Source: Tanytarsus gracilentus
Lineage: Eukaryota; Arthropoda; Insecta; Diptera; Chironomidae
Assembly: GCA_038502055.1 (NCBI GenBank)
Contig: JAXRKN010000045.1
Coordinates: 6,966,501-7,030,500 of the forward strand
Length of the DNA: 64,000 nt
Direction of reading: 5' to 3'
Under the pieces are notes generated by a model. It was not told the DNA's origin. It saw nothing but the letters and a program-made list of their open reading frames with translations, and did no database searches. Positions 11,055-24,899 of the stretch are shown here, in pieces (the first letter of the stretch is position 1; each line of letters opens with the position of its first letter). The position numbers and the translations under genes are program-made.

Positions 11055-14000
11055 CTGTTTAAAGTAGAGAGAAGGGAAAAATATTATTGCATAAATTGAT
11101 TTTCAGTTAATAAATGTTTAACTCATAAAAAGATCTTTTTTTTAAGTTACAAAGTAAAAGCTCATCTTAACTTTTTCCTGATTTATTTTCACAGCTTCAA
11201 CTTTTTATTTTTTCTCTTTATCGCCACTAAACTCGTATAATGAAGAAAATCTCATAAAATGCGCTTGAATGCGCTTTAATAGAGAGAAAAAGCATAAAAG
11301 GTGCGAATTGGGTTGTTAAAGTAAGTTTTAATGAAATATAATTCAAACTGTAACCACTGTATGAGTTTGTTTAAGATGATCTAGGAAAAGTTTTATGGGA
11401 AAATTATCTTGGAAGTTTATTTGAGGCAGTTCGAAAATTGTTTGACCTGATTTTTGTTGTCAAGCGATGGAAATTTTCTTTAATAGACAAATTGAAAGCA
11501 AATCAGGCAATTGTTGAAAAATTTGGATGCAAATTTCAATGAAAACATGATTTCTGTCTGATGGGTTTTTAGTTTTTAATTATTTGATTTTATTTTAATG
11601 AATTTTTTCCTTTTAATCATTTTATGTTTTTAAATTTCTTCGTCATAAAATTTTATTCTTTAAAAATTTCCATCAGACTTTTCTCAACCACGACATGAAT
11701 CTTAAATTGGTTATTAAAATTTATGTTCGTCAATCTTTGCCAGCAATTTTTTCATCTATAACCATCATCAATTCCCTAAAATATAATACGCATCAATGTG
11801 TATGACTTTTTTTTGGAGAAAAAGTAATTCATAGACATTTTGACGTACACGACATTAATATTCAGCTCACAATCGAAATCGTTTTTATTTCCTTCTTACA
11901 AAGCTTTACACGTGTCCAGTGCTGAAGGTTACGAGCGTCGCAATGTAGGCTAAAAGTGTCAATAATTGTGTCACATTTTTTCGACCTACGCTCGTTTGAA
12001 CTTTTTTCATCTTTGATTGATTTACTTTTAAATCCACCCGCAAAAGATTCACGAACATTTATAGAAAATCAGTGAAGATGATTTTAAGAAAATATCAATT
12101 AATTTTTTCATCATTTAAATCTGACTTTCTAATCAAAACTTTTGTTTAAAAAAATACCGAGAAAAAAATATATTTTGAAAGTCTAATGAGTGAGAAAATT
12201 TTGCGGAGGATGAGAAAAAATATTAAGAACTGAATTTAACGAAATTATTAATCTTTAAATAAATTTAGATTCAATTAAAAAATTTTATTCATAAATTTAT
12301 GAAAGCTTTCATGAACCTTCCCAGCATCCTTAAATAAAAATCTAGTACTCAAATAAACTTTTGTGTGTCTGAACTTAAAAATCTAGTCTAAAAAAATTCT
12401 CTCTCTAAAGCTCTAAAAGCATAAATTTTGAGAGAATTTTCTCTCTCATTTTAAACATAAGAAAAGTCTCAAAAAATGATATGCGTAAAAGCTCTTTTTA
12501 CAAACCATTTCCTATCGTTCAACTCATCAACATAGTTAGAGCTCCTCATTCACGTTTTGACTGTAAGAAGAAGAAGAAAAAAAAATTGAAATTTAATTTT
12601 CAGCGAACGTGGTTGTGAGTTATGATAAGAATATTTGGCGGGTGTTATCTAATTTCAAACTTCGTTAAACTCATTATAGAGAGGGAAAATTATGTAACAA
12701 AAATTTATTGAATTTGCAAATTTCTTGGAAATGTTTTTGAGTCTGAGGGAAAATTTTGATTGAATTTTATTGCGATTTTGCGTGATTGAAGTTAGACGAA
12801 TATATTAGATAAGGGTTTGACAGTTATGAAAAGTTTTGATGTTTTTTTAATTAAATTTTTAATCAAAATATTTTAAAATGATTTCACTCATTTTTCATTT
12901 ATAAATTTTGGGCATTGAAACATTTTGCAAATAATAAATTTAAATTGACAACTAAAAATCTTTAAACGTCACTAAAACTTTAAGTGAAATTCTTCATAAA
13001 AATTTATCACAAATTTCCATATAAATTGAATTCATCCGAAGATGTAAAAATAAAAGAATGGAAAAATTTCCTCGCAACTCCCAAGACGGAAATTTTCATT
13101 TCTTTCTCTCTTCGAAGATTTATTGCGATGAAATTATTTTAATCACTTCCGAATCGCACATTCATCATTTGACTTTTAGCTCGGGAGTTGTAAGTGATCT
13201 ATGAATTATTCAATGGCGCAAAGAAAAAAAGTCAGTTAACCTTCCCTCGAAGAAAGACCCTCGAAAATTTATGCTTTTCTTTGCAGTTCATTAACCTCAA
13301 TGTGCTTTTGTCTTTATCGAATAAAATCATTATAATGTTGTTGTCAATTAGTCGGATGATTATGGTAATTGAATGGAATGGAATGAAGTGGAGAGAGGGA
13401 AAATTTAGAAAAGGTTTTTGCGATGATTTGAAAGCTTTTAAAATTATTTTGACTTTCTTTACTTGCAAAAAATTAAATTGAAGCTCAAAAAATTCAACGG
13501 ATATTAAATTTCACTCCACTAACCTAAATTTTCCGCATCATTTTCACACAATTTTTTCATTGTAAAATCATTAAATATTTTCAAAAAATAGAACAGATAA
13601 TATTCAAAATTATCATTCAGATCTCATCGATACTTTCAAAAAATTGTGTCACGATGTAAGGAGAAAATTTTCACAACCTCAAGTGCACATTAAAAAAACA
13701 TTACATACATTTTCAGCACACGATACACTCGAGAATTGATGCTTGACACTTTCGAAGGAATTTCAAATGTTTTCTCGCTTAAAATTTCATCGCTTTTTTG
13801 TGTTGTGTTTGGATATCGATTTTGAGGGTGGTTGTCAGATGTGAAGAAGAGCTTTAAGATGGGGTCAATGAATTTTGGTGAAATTGTTGACGATTTTTAA
13901 TAAGAAATTTCTGATTAAAGTTAAAATATTTTTTAATAATTTTTCAGAGAAATTTTAAAAAACATTTTCAAAAAAATTGCTAAAATTTTATGATTTAAAA

Positions 14001-14747
14001 TTAAAACTCACCATTTATCAAATCAATTCCTTTAGTGCAATTGCATCTTATTATCCAATTAAATCCTCCTTAATTTCCATCAAATTTATCGCTGCTAATT
14101 TATTTCACTTTTTTCATCTGTCCGCACTCGCAATAATTTATGCTCAAACACGTTTTTCTTATATTTTACTTTTCTCGTGAATAAATTTATATTTTCGTGA
14201 AAGTATACACAACACAATTTTATTTAATCTTATTTAATGAAGTCAGCAATTTCATACACTAAGTTTTGTTCAATTGAGCTACAAAAAATCACACTTGATA
14301 ACGATTTATTTAGTTTTATTACATATTCAAAGGCTGACCGTGCAAAATTTGAAAATAAATTTTGCGAAAAATTCCAATTTTTCCATGACATGTTTAAAAG
14401 TCAAATTTTTTAGTGAAAATCATATTTTTATGAGTTAAATTCAAATTTAAAAATTTTAAGCAGATGGACAGCCTCAATATGCGGTTTGTTATTGTATGGA
14501 CAATGATTACTCATGTCAAGTTCATATAATATTTATTCAAAGAAAATTTTCTTACTTTTAGTATCAACTACGGTTGAGAATATGCACTTACATCAAATAA
14601 TATTTTTTGGTATCAAAGTTTTATTTTTATTTTTACTATTCCACAAAAAGGGTTTATTGTGTGGGTGTTTGGGTGTTTATAGTTAGGTGCATTATTTATA
14701 TCTGAAAAATTAGATCAAAATTAATCAGATCAGACAAAAATTTCTTC

Positions 14748-14840
14748 CAGGGATCGAAAACTCTCAATATTCAAATTGGTTGATTTTGTTTTGCAATTTT
14801 AAAGAAAAAAATTTACAATTTTTGAAAGTTTCCACCCCTG
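14748..14840. repeat. Short fold-back element
   Basis: About 93 bp with inverted ends: CAGGGATCGAAAACT on the left and AGTTTCCACCCCTG on the right. It is one of several related AT-rich elements in the window whose ends resemble CAAGGGATGGAAA. Confidence 0.55.
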
Positions 14841-15780
14841 ATTTCTCGTTTTCATTAGAGTGAAAAATTTCCTCTTTCAAATAGTTTTTCAACTAATTTC
14901 GTGATCGATTTTCAAAAGCAATTTCACTCAAATGAAAAACAATCTGAAATTTTTTTGTGGTGTTTTGTGGCGTTGGAAAAGTTTTTCATCACACAACTTT
15001 TTTTTGGTTTGCCTCATCCGCGAACCGATTGATGAGTTTTTTGTGTGCGAGCAGATAAAAAATTGTGATAAAATTTATTTTAAAAAGAGATGAACGATAG
15101 AGAAATTGTGATTTTTGATTATTTGAATATTTAACGATAAATTTAATTTTTATAAATGAATGCGAAGATTCAAAACTTTAAATTTAATTCTTTGCGTTGC
15201 GTTCAAAATTCAACTAATTCACAAAATAAAGATATTCACGAATTTAAGTCGTTTTACCCTAACTCATTCCAAAATATTTCAATCCATTAATTTTTCCCAC
15301 TGATCGAAACTTTTTTGTGTTGCTTAATGGCAGCTTTGAGTGTGCTCAAGAATTAACAAAAAACATTTATAAATCTCATCGATTTCTGAAGAAAAAACAT
15401 CCAATGTCACTCTTAATAGTTATTTACACTCTACTAGATAATTTTCGATATCACGTTAGATGAACTTTCAATTTGAACATAAAGAAACTCAACAAAGAGG
15501 AGGGTGGTGACGCTTTCAAACTTTCTCGTCTCATTGGAAGTGAATGCAATGAGTGAAAAGACATTATCGTAGATAGATTTAAGTAAGGTTGATTGGAACG
15601 TGATGTGGAAGTCAATTTTGGTGTCACTTAGAAGTGAAGTCGAGTGAAGAATTTTAGACAGTTTGGAAGTGATTAAAAAAGTTAACTTTAAATAGTTTGA
15701 AAAACTTTAATTTCAAGCTTGCGGCTTGTCGTCTTGGAGCATCCTAGTAACCTCAAAAATATTTTATTAAACAAAACATC

Positions 15781-15897
15781 ATGCAAACACCACGTTCATC
15801 ACCATATCACTCATCAGACTCAATAAACTGTATGATGGACATTCTAATGAATACTTCAACATGTCCATATGTTGCATCCACATGTGTTACCCCAGAA
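15781..15897 (+). CDS. Doubtful 38-codon ORF
   Basis: ATG to TAA, 38 codons, with Thr, Ser and Cys rich sequence beginning MQTPRSSPYHSSDSINC. It is locally richer in GC than its surroundings and uses codons much like the proven genes here. No promoter, splice site or family was recognised, so it may be a small ORF, part of a transcript leader or chance. Confidence 0.2.
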
Positions 15898-17038
15898 TAA
15901 AATATTCGAGAAACCCATCAAGGAGGAAAATTGAGAAAGTTTTTGATAAATAAAAAATTAAGAAGAAAAAAGCAGGAAATGAGAATTTTTGCCTCGAAAA
16001 TCGTGTAGAGAATTTTTTCGGAAGGTGGTTAGAAACTTTTCCCACGCTTTGAAGGGTTTTTGCTCCATTCTTCATTATTGACATGACCCGATGATTTTCT
16101 GTTTAAAATATGGGAAAGAATTTAATGCAAATTCATGTCGTGATTAATGAAAAATTCTTGTGGTGGTTTTATGGAAATATTTAGAGAATATTTTTCAATT
16201 TTAAGATAAGCCCTTTAAAAGAATATTTTGTTAATAGCTGAGAGTTTTTTTTATCTTCAACTTTTGTAAAATGAAAAAGAAAGGTTAACTCTGGCAAATT
16301 AAATTTAAAAGAACATTTTAGTCATTTTCAAGCTCATTTTAAAAAGCTCCTAAAAATATTCTTATAAGATTTAAAAAAATTACTTATTAGAAAAGTTAAA
16401 ATCTTCAAAGCTCATAAAAATTTTCATACCAGAGTCACTTTCCACTAAGAAGATCTCAAACTTTGAACATTTTTATTTACATTTCAAAAGTCAGTATTGC
16501 ATTTTTTCCTCGCTTCAGTTCACTAAAAAAGTTCAAATATTTGAAAGCAATTTTCTTCCTTGAATGCAATTACGAAATTTTGAGCGAGAAATTACATTTT
16601 ATTCAGGGCAATGGAGAAAAAACTAAATGCAAAGCGGTAAAAGTGCAAAGTCGTAATTTTAAATCATTATTTTTCAAGAGACGGAAACTTTCAAAAATAA
16701 TCGAGAGCTTTTTATAAATTTTGATGAAGCAACTAAAAACTTTCAGTCACAACTTACTTAATTCCTTCTTAAACACACTCAACCCATCAACATATTTATG
16801 AATCAACAAAAAACATCTTCAGCATCTCCTTAAGTAAGTAACCTTATTATAAAAGAGGACTCGAGTGTGTAAACAAAAGCATCGCATATGCATAGAATAT
16901 AAATTAATTTCTTAATACGACTTGAGTAACGAAAATGGAAAGAACAAATCGCAAGTGAGAATAGAAAAAGTGAGAAAAATTGTTCATGTCATGAATATGA
17001 AAAAAAAATTGCAATTGTAAAAAGGTTTTAAAAATTCT

Positions 17039-17128
17039 AGGGATGGTCGATTTGGAATAATTAAAATATTTTTGGCTAAATTTGATTTTTAAGTTTTTAA
17101 ATTTTTTTGAAAAAGTTTCCATCCCTTT
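17039..17128. repeat. Short fold-back element
   Basis: About 90 bp running from AGGGATGG to AAGTTTCCATCCCT, with inverted ends of the same type as the element at 14748. The interior is AT-rich without an ORF. Confidence 0.5.
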
Positions 17129-17456
17129 ATTTATTTTCTCCTTGCAACTCTCTTAAAAATAACCAAAAACAATTTTATTAATCAAGATTTCACTTTAATT
17201 CACATAAAATCTATCGAGCAAACTTTTGACCTTTGAATCCATTTAATCCAACTAGAAAAGACATGAAAGCCACATGCAGATCCATCTCTGAATGTTTGAC
17301 AATCCAATTTATCCTTGTAATAGACATAAGAGCGGAAAGTTGAGAGAAAAGAGCGAAGGAGAGAAAGTTTTTCCGAGAAGGACCGTGAGTTGAATATTCA
17401 GAGAGCTTTTAAGAGGGAAGTTCTTGATGGGAATTGAAAATAAATTAAGCATAAAA

Positions 17457-17700
17457 TGGGGTGGAAAATTTTAAACATATTTACTTAAAAAATTTATTAA
17501 AACAAAAATTTAATGTAACAAAAAATATTAAATTTTGATGGAATTTCCATCCCTTGAAATATATTTACACAATTTACAAAGTAAAAAAAATTAATATAAA
17601 TTTGTTTAAACTTTTTACCTAATGACACATAAATTTATATACTAGCAAAATTATTTTATAAAATTTAGATTCTATTTCCACCCCTTGAATATATTTTTAA
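17457..17700. repeat. Repeated fold-back ends
   Basis: One left end (TGGGGTGGAAAATTTTAAA near 17457) is followed by two right ends in the same orientation, TTTCCATCCCTTGAAATATA near 17543 and TTTCCACCCCTTGAATATAT near 17674. This suggests a partly duplicated or nested copy of the family. Confidence 0.45.
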
Positions 17701-19961
17701 AATTTTCACACTTTGTAAAAAATTAAATTTTGTAATTTTTTCAATTTATTTTTCACATTATTGACGTCATAAACAACACAATGGACAACAATGCAAGAAA
17801 GTTCCGTCTCCAAATTTATGAATATGAAAAAATGATTAATTGCATCCCATTAATTAGTAATTTTCGAACCATTCAAAGCATTAATCAGTAAAAGAACTTT
17901 GGTTGTGAATTACTAATAAGAACAATCATCATCCTTTAATTGTTCTTGCGGAGAATTTGCTTAATATTACTATTTTTTGATAATATTCCACTCTCATCTG
18001 GTACTCACAAAGAAGAGAGAAAATTCGTCTCCCTCCAATGTTCATGCAATGTTGTGTGATGTGCCATAATATCATAAAAAAGAAGAATTTTTCTCTCTTC
18101 TCTGTCACCACCCATTATTCTCGTTTAAAGACTTTTCCTCTTTTCTAATGTTTTATGCAATTCGAGGACTTTTTGGCAACACTTTAGGTGCTTTCACTAA
18201 TCCGCATTATTTTATCACAATTTCACTGCAAATTTTTCATTTTGTGCAAAAACTTTTCCAACACAATTTTTTTTCTCTTACGTTATCCTTAAAAATTTTA
18301 CTACAACCACTTAATATTTTAGTGCGTACTAAAAGTTAACAATTTACGAGTCTCTAAACTTTTGGCTTTTAAAGTTTCGTTTACATAACTTTGACTTCAC
18401 TCTCCACAAAGCAAGATTTTAGATTTTTTTATAAAAAATTGTTTTTCATCCTTTTTTCTCTCTCACTATGCGATGTGGATTTTTTCTTGGGGAGCGGCTG
18501 AATGAAAATGATTTGAAAGTTTGACTAAATATTTCTGTGGATGCAAAGGGAGAAGAGAAAAAATTATGCTCAGCGCATGATTCGAGAGTAATCTAGTACG
18601 GGTTGAGATTTGAAAAAATACGTTGCAAAAATATGCTGAATTTGAAATATTTAATAAAATAATTAAAACTTATTTTAAATTTAAAGTTTTCTTTATTAAT
18701 TCATTTTTATCGAAAACATTTTATTTCTCATAATTTTTTTGCTTTCAAGTGATTTTTTTCTATTTACATTTTCTCTTCATTCATGAACACATAATTATCT
18801 CTAAAAACGTTAATAGATTTTTATTTAATTAATTTAATGAGGAATTTTTATTCTAATTCAACACTGAACTTTTCACAATTAATTAAAATTAAAGCTCTGA
18901 CTAAAATTTTTTGTGGCAATGGGTGAGAAAATTGCATTTGAAATAATTGACACTTTATGTGAGTGGTAGAATTAAATTATTTGTAACAAAATTTCAGTCT
19001 ACACCGAAATAAATTTTAAAAGTGTTTAACGAATATAAAGCTGGATTATGTGAAGGGAGATAGGAAGACTTTTCATTTATTTTCTTGAATTAAATAAATT
19101 GGATGTGTTTTAAAAATTCAAAAGCTTTTTTAAGGAATTAATAATTAAATTTAACTTTGATTACAAATTGATCTAAAATTTTAATTGAATTATTCATAAA
19201 ATAAATTTTTCACTTAATAAATTCTTCTTATTGCGTAAAAAATTGTTGACAGTAAAAAATCTCACTTCTTCATGTTTAGAATGGAAATAAAAAATATTTT
19301 CTCCCTGTGCAAATTTAAACTTTTTTTTTCTCTTAAAATCTTAAACAGCTCACATTAATATTTTTTCCTATGTTAGTTCTGCCTGAAGTTGTTCTATATT
19401 TTTAAATAGTTTTACCTAAATTTTTGTATCTTGAGCACTTTTTAAAAAGTATAAAGCAAATTTTGAGAGCTTTTAAAATATTTACGCGTTTAAAATTTTT
19501 AAAGTTTTCAGCTCTTGGAATTCACTAAATTTAATTATTTTTAAATAAAAGCTTTCATGAAATTTTTGCAAAAATTCTTAGTTTTTTAAATAATTTTTTT
19601 AATTGATTTTAAATTAAATTTCATAAAATAATTAAAGTTTAGTAATTTTTGCAAATCATCCATCAAATTTTCATCAATTTTTTCACCTAAATTCCATCTA
19701 CTAACATTTTTAGCTTTAGCCTCAAAAATTCCGTGCAAATTCAGTTTCCATGAAATTTAATTCCATTCTCATGTTTTCGTTAGATTTAAAAAAAATTCAT
19801 TTTTAAAAATTGCCTCTGATATTTTTTACATCGCTCGCACCTTACTGTAAATTCAGCCCACGTATGGACACAGAGAAAATTTCATTTTCATAAATTAAAA
19901 TTCACATTAAAAAACTTTTCTGTGTCCGCAAGTGGCAAAATAAATTTGAGACGACTTTTTT

Positions 19962-22900
19962 TTACAAATATTCAACGATATCACATTTAATGGATATATT
20001 TGGACAACTTGCACCTACATTTTTACTGTGTCGACTGTATCTCGATTCTTTTTCAGTTAATAATTTCCTAAAGATTGGCAAAATTGCGGTGTCGCTGTCC
20101 AAAAGCTCCGATTCCGAGCAGGCTCCATACAAGTTTGACGATCGATGGTGATGATGATGGTCGCGACTCTTCGAACGATGCTTATGTGATTTGATACTTA
20201 TTTGACTGCCATCAGGTGCTACATTAGGCGTTGATTGATGATGTGAATGATGTGATTTAACCAATTTTCGATTCTGTGCGCAGAGAGTTCGTTGTTCACG
20301 TTCACTATCAGTTTCACTTTGACACACGGCAATTTTCTGCTTGTGTCGATGCTTTCGATTCTTTTCCGAGACACTTCGTTGCATTATTCCACTATTGCTA
20401 CCCGTGGAAAGTCCACCCGGCGATCCATTTTCATATTGCTGTTCGTGCTGTGGTGTGGTCGCGATAGACGACGACTGTGATTGTCCTTGCTGAAGTGGAG
20501 CGTTAACGTATGTGTGGTCAGGACAGCGGCCTTGCTGATTTCGCGGTGAATGTCGCGAGTGCTGTTTAGCATGTGACAATGTCTGCGTATCCCATAAATC
20601 ACTCTGTGACACAACGAAATTTCCCTTCATTGCCGCACCCATACTCACACGACGTTGCTGCTCAATCATATTGAGATCTGTGGCGGAGAAAAAAGGTTGA
20701 CATATGTAAGGATTAGGTGTCAAAGTATTTTTCACTAAGGGGGTGGGACACTTTTTTATGTAATTCATTTAAAGTTAAATTGTGTCCCGATCCCTGAATT
20801 CACACTTGTTGAACTCACTCTTAGTGCTTCCCTTTCCATGCGGACAAATGTTGTTCAACTCACTGTTCGAGAGGGTTATTGAGGCATTTATGTGCGAATT
20901 TATTTGAGTATTAAATTTCGTCAAATTGACAGCTGTTTGGTAATCCTCGTGATCCTAAATGAAAAATGTTTTCGAATTATGTTTAAATGAAGTGTAAAAT
21001 CTCATCATGACAATACCAAATAATGTCCATTGTGATTTGGCGACCAGGTTGGGGTAGCTGTTGAAGCCTCGGACAGCTCTTTTCTCACTTCCGTCACGTA
21101 TGCATTGTGGTCGGGTGTTGGCGGCTGATGTGGCTTGATGTCAGTCATTGTTGCCGTTGATTGAGTTTGAGTTGACACAACTTTTGCTTCCACTTTAGTT
21201 TGCGATATCGAGTTACTTATTTTCATTTTTTCCTGCGGCTGAATGCTCTGAATGCTCACTCGTTTTTTCCTGGAAGAGAAAGAAGAGTTTTAGAATAACT
21301 TTTATTATCTATTTTTATCTAATTAAAGTTGAATAGTGAAAAACTTGCCACCCTTGATTTTTAATTAATTTTTAAACTTTACTCACTTCACTTCAGGCGT
21401 TTCTAGCTCCTCGTGACTCGATATACAGCTTCCGATGCTTGTTAGCTCTGTAACCGACGAAACTTTTGTTACATAAAATTACTTTAATTTTCATCTACAA
21501 TCTAAATCCAATTTTTTCGTCATGTTACCTGTTTGACTCGGAAGATCACGACGAATCGGTCCAACCGACAGTTTTCCCTGATCTTTTAAGATTGGCTCAG
21601 TCTCACTTGTTCCGCCATCCAACCAATTCGATGCCTCTTGACCTAATTTTCTTATTAATGCTTGAAGTTCAGCTTCACGATCCATCAGAGCCTTTCGGAA
21701 TCGACAATTGTTCGACTTAACGTCTCTCATTTTTTGCTCTAACTCTGACGCCGACGAGTCACGACGCTCTGCCTTGGACATCGGTCGCAATGTAGCTCGA
21801 CAGCGTTTATCAATTGCACCACTAGGATTTCGCTTTAATTCGATAATCTGTGTGGGAGGAAGATTGAGTGGTTGATTGATTAAAAAAGGAAAAGAAGATA
21901 GTTCAGAGTTGTAAAAGAGATTTTTGTCGTCAGAATGTAAAATATTGAAAGTGATTTAAAATTTTTAACGAAAATTGATCCTTACCTTGGGGACAAAGAC
22001 AAGTATCAACGTCACCGTCGTGCAGAACAAAATGAAAATAGAGATTAGGACGAAGACGGCATCCTTCTGATCGGAGAGGACTAATGCTATGGCAGCTCCC
22101 ATGACGCACATCATGAACACATTATACACCGATAATCCGATGTGCTTCGAGTCATTTAGTGCCGGTATTGAGACATTTCTGGTTTCCCATGCGAGAAAAG
22201 CTCCGAAAATAAGCAGCATACCCTTGTAGGCATAAATCACGCCCACAAAAATGTTCATTTGCTCTGATTGACAATATTCGTTCTCACGCACGATTATCAC
22301 ATCTTCGAGAGACGGATGAGCCTGACGGTGGATTATTTTTAGAATGATTAATGGAAATTTTTAAATTAAAATAAATTATTTGTTTACATTTGAACTTTTT
22401 AATATTTTAAATGTTTTAACTCACATATGGTTCCATCTGCTTTGTCATTCTAAAGAATGGATCGGCAATCTGCCACGTGGTCATTATAGCAATATCAATG
22501 GCCAAAAGTATGCCAACCACCATGAATAATTGATAATCCTTAATTACTTTCTTATTCAACTTTAGATCGGTGAAAATCGAGTGAACACGCCAAGTCTTTG
22601 AGAACATTGCGCCAAATGCGAGAGTAAATCCGGACATTAAGAGCCACGCTCGTGCCGTACAAATGTATGGAAATGCGGTAATGCTGCTCAAACCGCTATC
22701 AAGACCCAAAAATATTACACTCAAATAGGTCAGAATGCAACCGATGATTATTAAATTATTTAAATGTGGACTCGACATCTTGATATAGCGTTGATTGCGG
22801 AATTTAATGTTGACAATGAGGAAACTAATGGCAAGAACAATTCCAAGCACTGAACAGCTAGCGAGAATGACATAAATTGTGAGATTAACTTGACTGTGCT

Positions 22901-24851
22901 CAATGATTCTCAGCGTACGATCTTTGGGTGGTGAGCGGCCGACCTGGAGGGAAAATTTATTAAGTAATTTTAAAAATTAAATCTCTTAATCGCTTTAAAA
23001 TTCCACAACACCAAAAATTACCCATTTAAGTGCGTGTTCTTCAAGTGCCAAACGTTCATTCATCGAGTCATACTCTCCGACCTTTTTCTCTTCGCCAAGT
23101 TGAAATTGGTTTAGTTGAAAGCTCGCTCTACGTTCATTATTAAAGAATCTAACGGGTCCAGTGACACCCTCAAAACTCGTATTACCAAGAGCTTCTAGGA
23201 AAGCATTTTCCCATTCTGCCGCATGATATTGAAAGTTCTGCAAAGTGTGACCATTTTCCAGTACATACTGAATCGCAAGTGCCACCGCCCAAATGCCATC
23301 ATAAGTGTATCCATGAAAGCGTGAATATTCACTTCCCCGTCGTCTATTGTACTCTTTTAAGTACTCTTCTGCCGTCTGCAGTCGAGATGAAATAAAAAAA
23401 AGAGTCAAAAGCTATTAAAATCGTGAAAGCAATGCACACTCACCGTTCCAGAGACTGTGATAACGCCAGATGTACTGTAGAGAGAGAGAAAAATTAATTA
23501 AATTAGATGAAATGCAATGAGATGAGTAATTAGATTTTATTGTGGAGAAAAAAAAATTAAGCAAGGGATGAAAAAACTCAAGTTTTAGTTTTGCTATAAC
23601 ATTTTGATAATATTTGCTATAAAAAATCTTTACAAATTTTTTATAAAAATATTTTTGAGTTTACTATAAAATCGAATATTCTAAACAAATAATCTCTACA
23701 AAATTGCTATAAAAAATATTTTAAAGTTTGCTATAAGTTTGCTCTAAAAATCTCTACAAATTTTTTCTAAACTTTTTCAAAATTTGCAATAAAAATTCAT
23801 TAAAGCTTTCCATCCCTCGCTTTTCACATCCACCCATTAACAATACTCACGACAAGGGCAATAAATCTGTTGCTATTGTTGACTCAAGTGCCATTTTTAC
23901 GTCTTCCGGCGAACAATCCGTGTCATTCACTTTCCACCAATCCTTTCGCGATGGTCCCATAATCAGCCACTGATAAGATCTGCCATACATTTCGAGTCTA
24001 TTATGGAAGGAAATTGGCATCGACATGACACGCTCGAATGTTATCGCAGCAAATTCATCTAATTCTTACCTGTACGCCTCGCAAAACACCCGTCGCGCCC
24101 AAAGCTCATTGAAATTTCCCAATATAATGCGAACGTCTTTCTCACGCAATTTTTCGAGTGCTTCCTTCACGTCATTTGCGAAGCTTTGTGTTTCTACTAT
24201 TTCAAAGCCTTTCTCATCGAGTTCCGCCACCATATAATTATGTGGCAGTGCATAGCGAGGTTCGTTTTGATAAACCGTTCCAACTCGAGTCCAATTAAAT
24301 TCCTTGAGGAGAGCAAGTCGAGGAGCATTGAAGGACGTGTCACTCGGGACGACTCGAAAAAAGTTTGGAAATCCATCTTTAGTGAACATCGGATGCATGT
24401 CCGCGTATGAAAGTTGAGTCAAATGCCATCGCTTTGAGGCTTTCGCAATTGGATCTGTAACATGAGTGCATGCCGCACCGAAGAGCATCAATTTTGGCGG
24501 TCCACTGTGCATCATATCGAAGAACGACTTGACACCAACTGCTGCATTGCATTCCGTGTCATTCCACCACATGTGAAGTCGATAATTTCTTAAAATTGAC
24601 GAATGTTCGTTAACGTGATCGAGTGCAAGTTTGACGCTGGGCATAACACCGCGGCCAATATCTGAGTTCTCCACACCGTCACCGTACGGAAAAAATCCCG
24701 CAATGTAAACATCCATGCGACCGCCACCGCTCGGACGCTGGCATTCGATTGTGCTGCTCACGAAAAGCAAACAGACAAATGTAAGCTGAAATGCTTTTAA
24801 GATTAACAATGAATTATTCATGACGAGTGACCACCAACAGCTCGTTATCAT
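19962..24851 (-). CDS. GABA-B-R1: Metabotropic GABA-B receptor subunit 1
   Basis: Eleven coding exons: 24851-24070, 23997-23851, 23474-23444, 23375-23022, 22943-22425, 22321-21986, 21847-21529, 21447-21387, 21269-21017, 20954-20819 and 20677-19962; 3654 nt, 1217 aa, all junctions in frame. It is a class C G-protein-coupled receptor that binds GABA and works as a dimer with subunit 2 at the plasma membrane of neurons. In order: a signal peptide (an alternative Met at 24821 also fits), a Venus-flytrap ligand domain to about residue 440 (DVYIAGFFPYGDG, FGAACTHVTDPIAKASKRW, RFHGYTYDGIWA), seven membrane segments about 455-720 (KMSSPHLNNLII, FSKTWRVHSIFTDLKLNKK, LAWETRNVSIPALNDSKH), and a coiled coil about 757-800 (ELEQKMRDVK, ELQALIRKLG) for subunit pairing. 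The tail of nearly 500 aa is Ser, Gln and His rich, with a five-His run, and ends VEYL. Recognition of the family is firm. Confidence 0.96.
20738..20797. repeat. Fold-back element inside last receptor intron
   Basis: A 60-bp inverted-repeat element (AAGGGGGTGGGACAC to GTGTCCCGATCCCTGA) fills almost half of the 141-bp intron between the last two coding exons of the GABA-B receptor gene. Confidence 0.55.
23561..23820. repeat. Fold-back element with internal GCTATAAAA repeats
   Basis: About 260 bp in the second intron of the GABA-B receptor gene, from GCAAGGGATGAAAAAAC to GCTTTCCATCCCTCGC. The interior repeats TTTGCTATAAAA and TCTCTACAAA several times. It makes this intron the longest of the gene (376 bp). 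Confidence 0.55.
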
Positions 24852-24899
24852 CGTTTTAGACCTTTCTCTCTCACTCTCACACTTTCGTCCTCTCTTAAC

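Larger units (their letters stand above)
11060..19950. other. Long stretch without a clear gene
   Basis: Nearly 9 kb of AT-rich sequence. It holds several short fold-back elements (near 14748, 17039 and 17457-17700) and a doubtful 38-codon ORF at 15781. No spliced gene could be supported. It may contain the promoter and 5' introns of the minus-strand gene whose exon is at 10617-11054, and the 3' flank of the GABA-B receptor gene. Confidence 0.5.
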
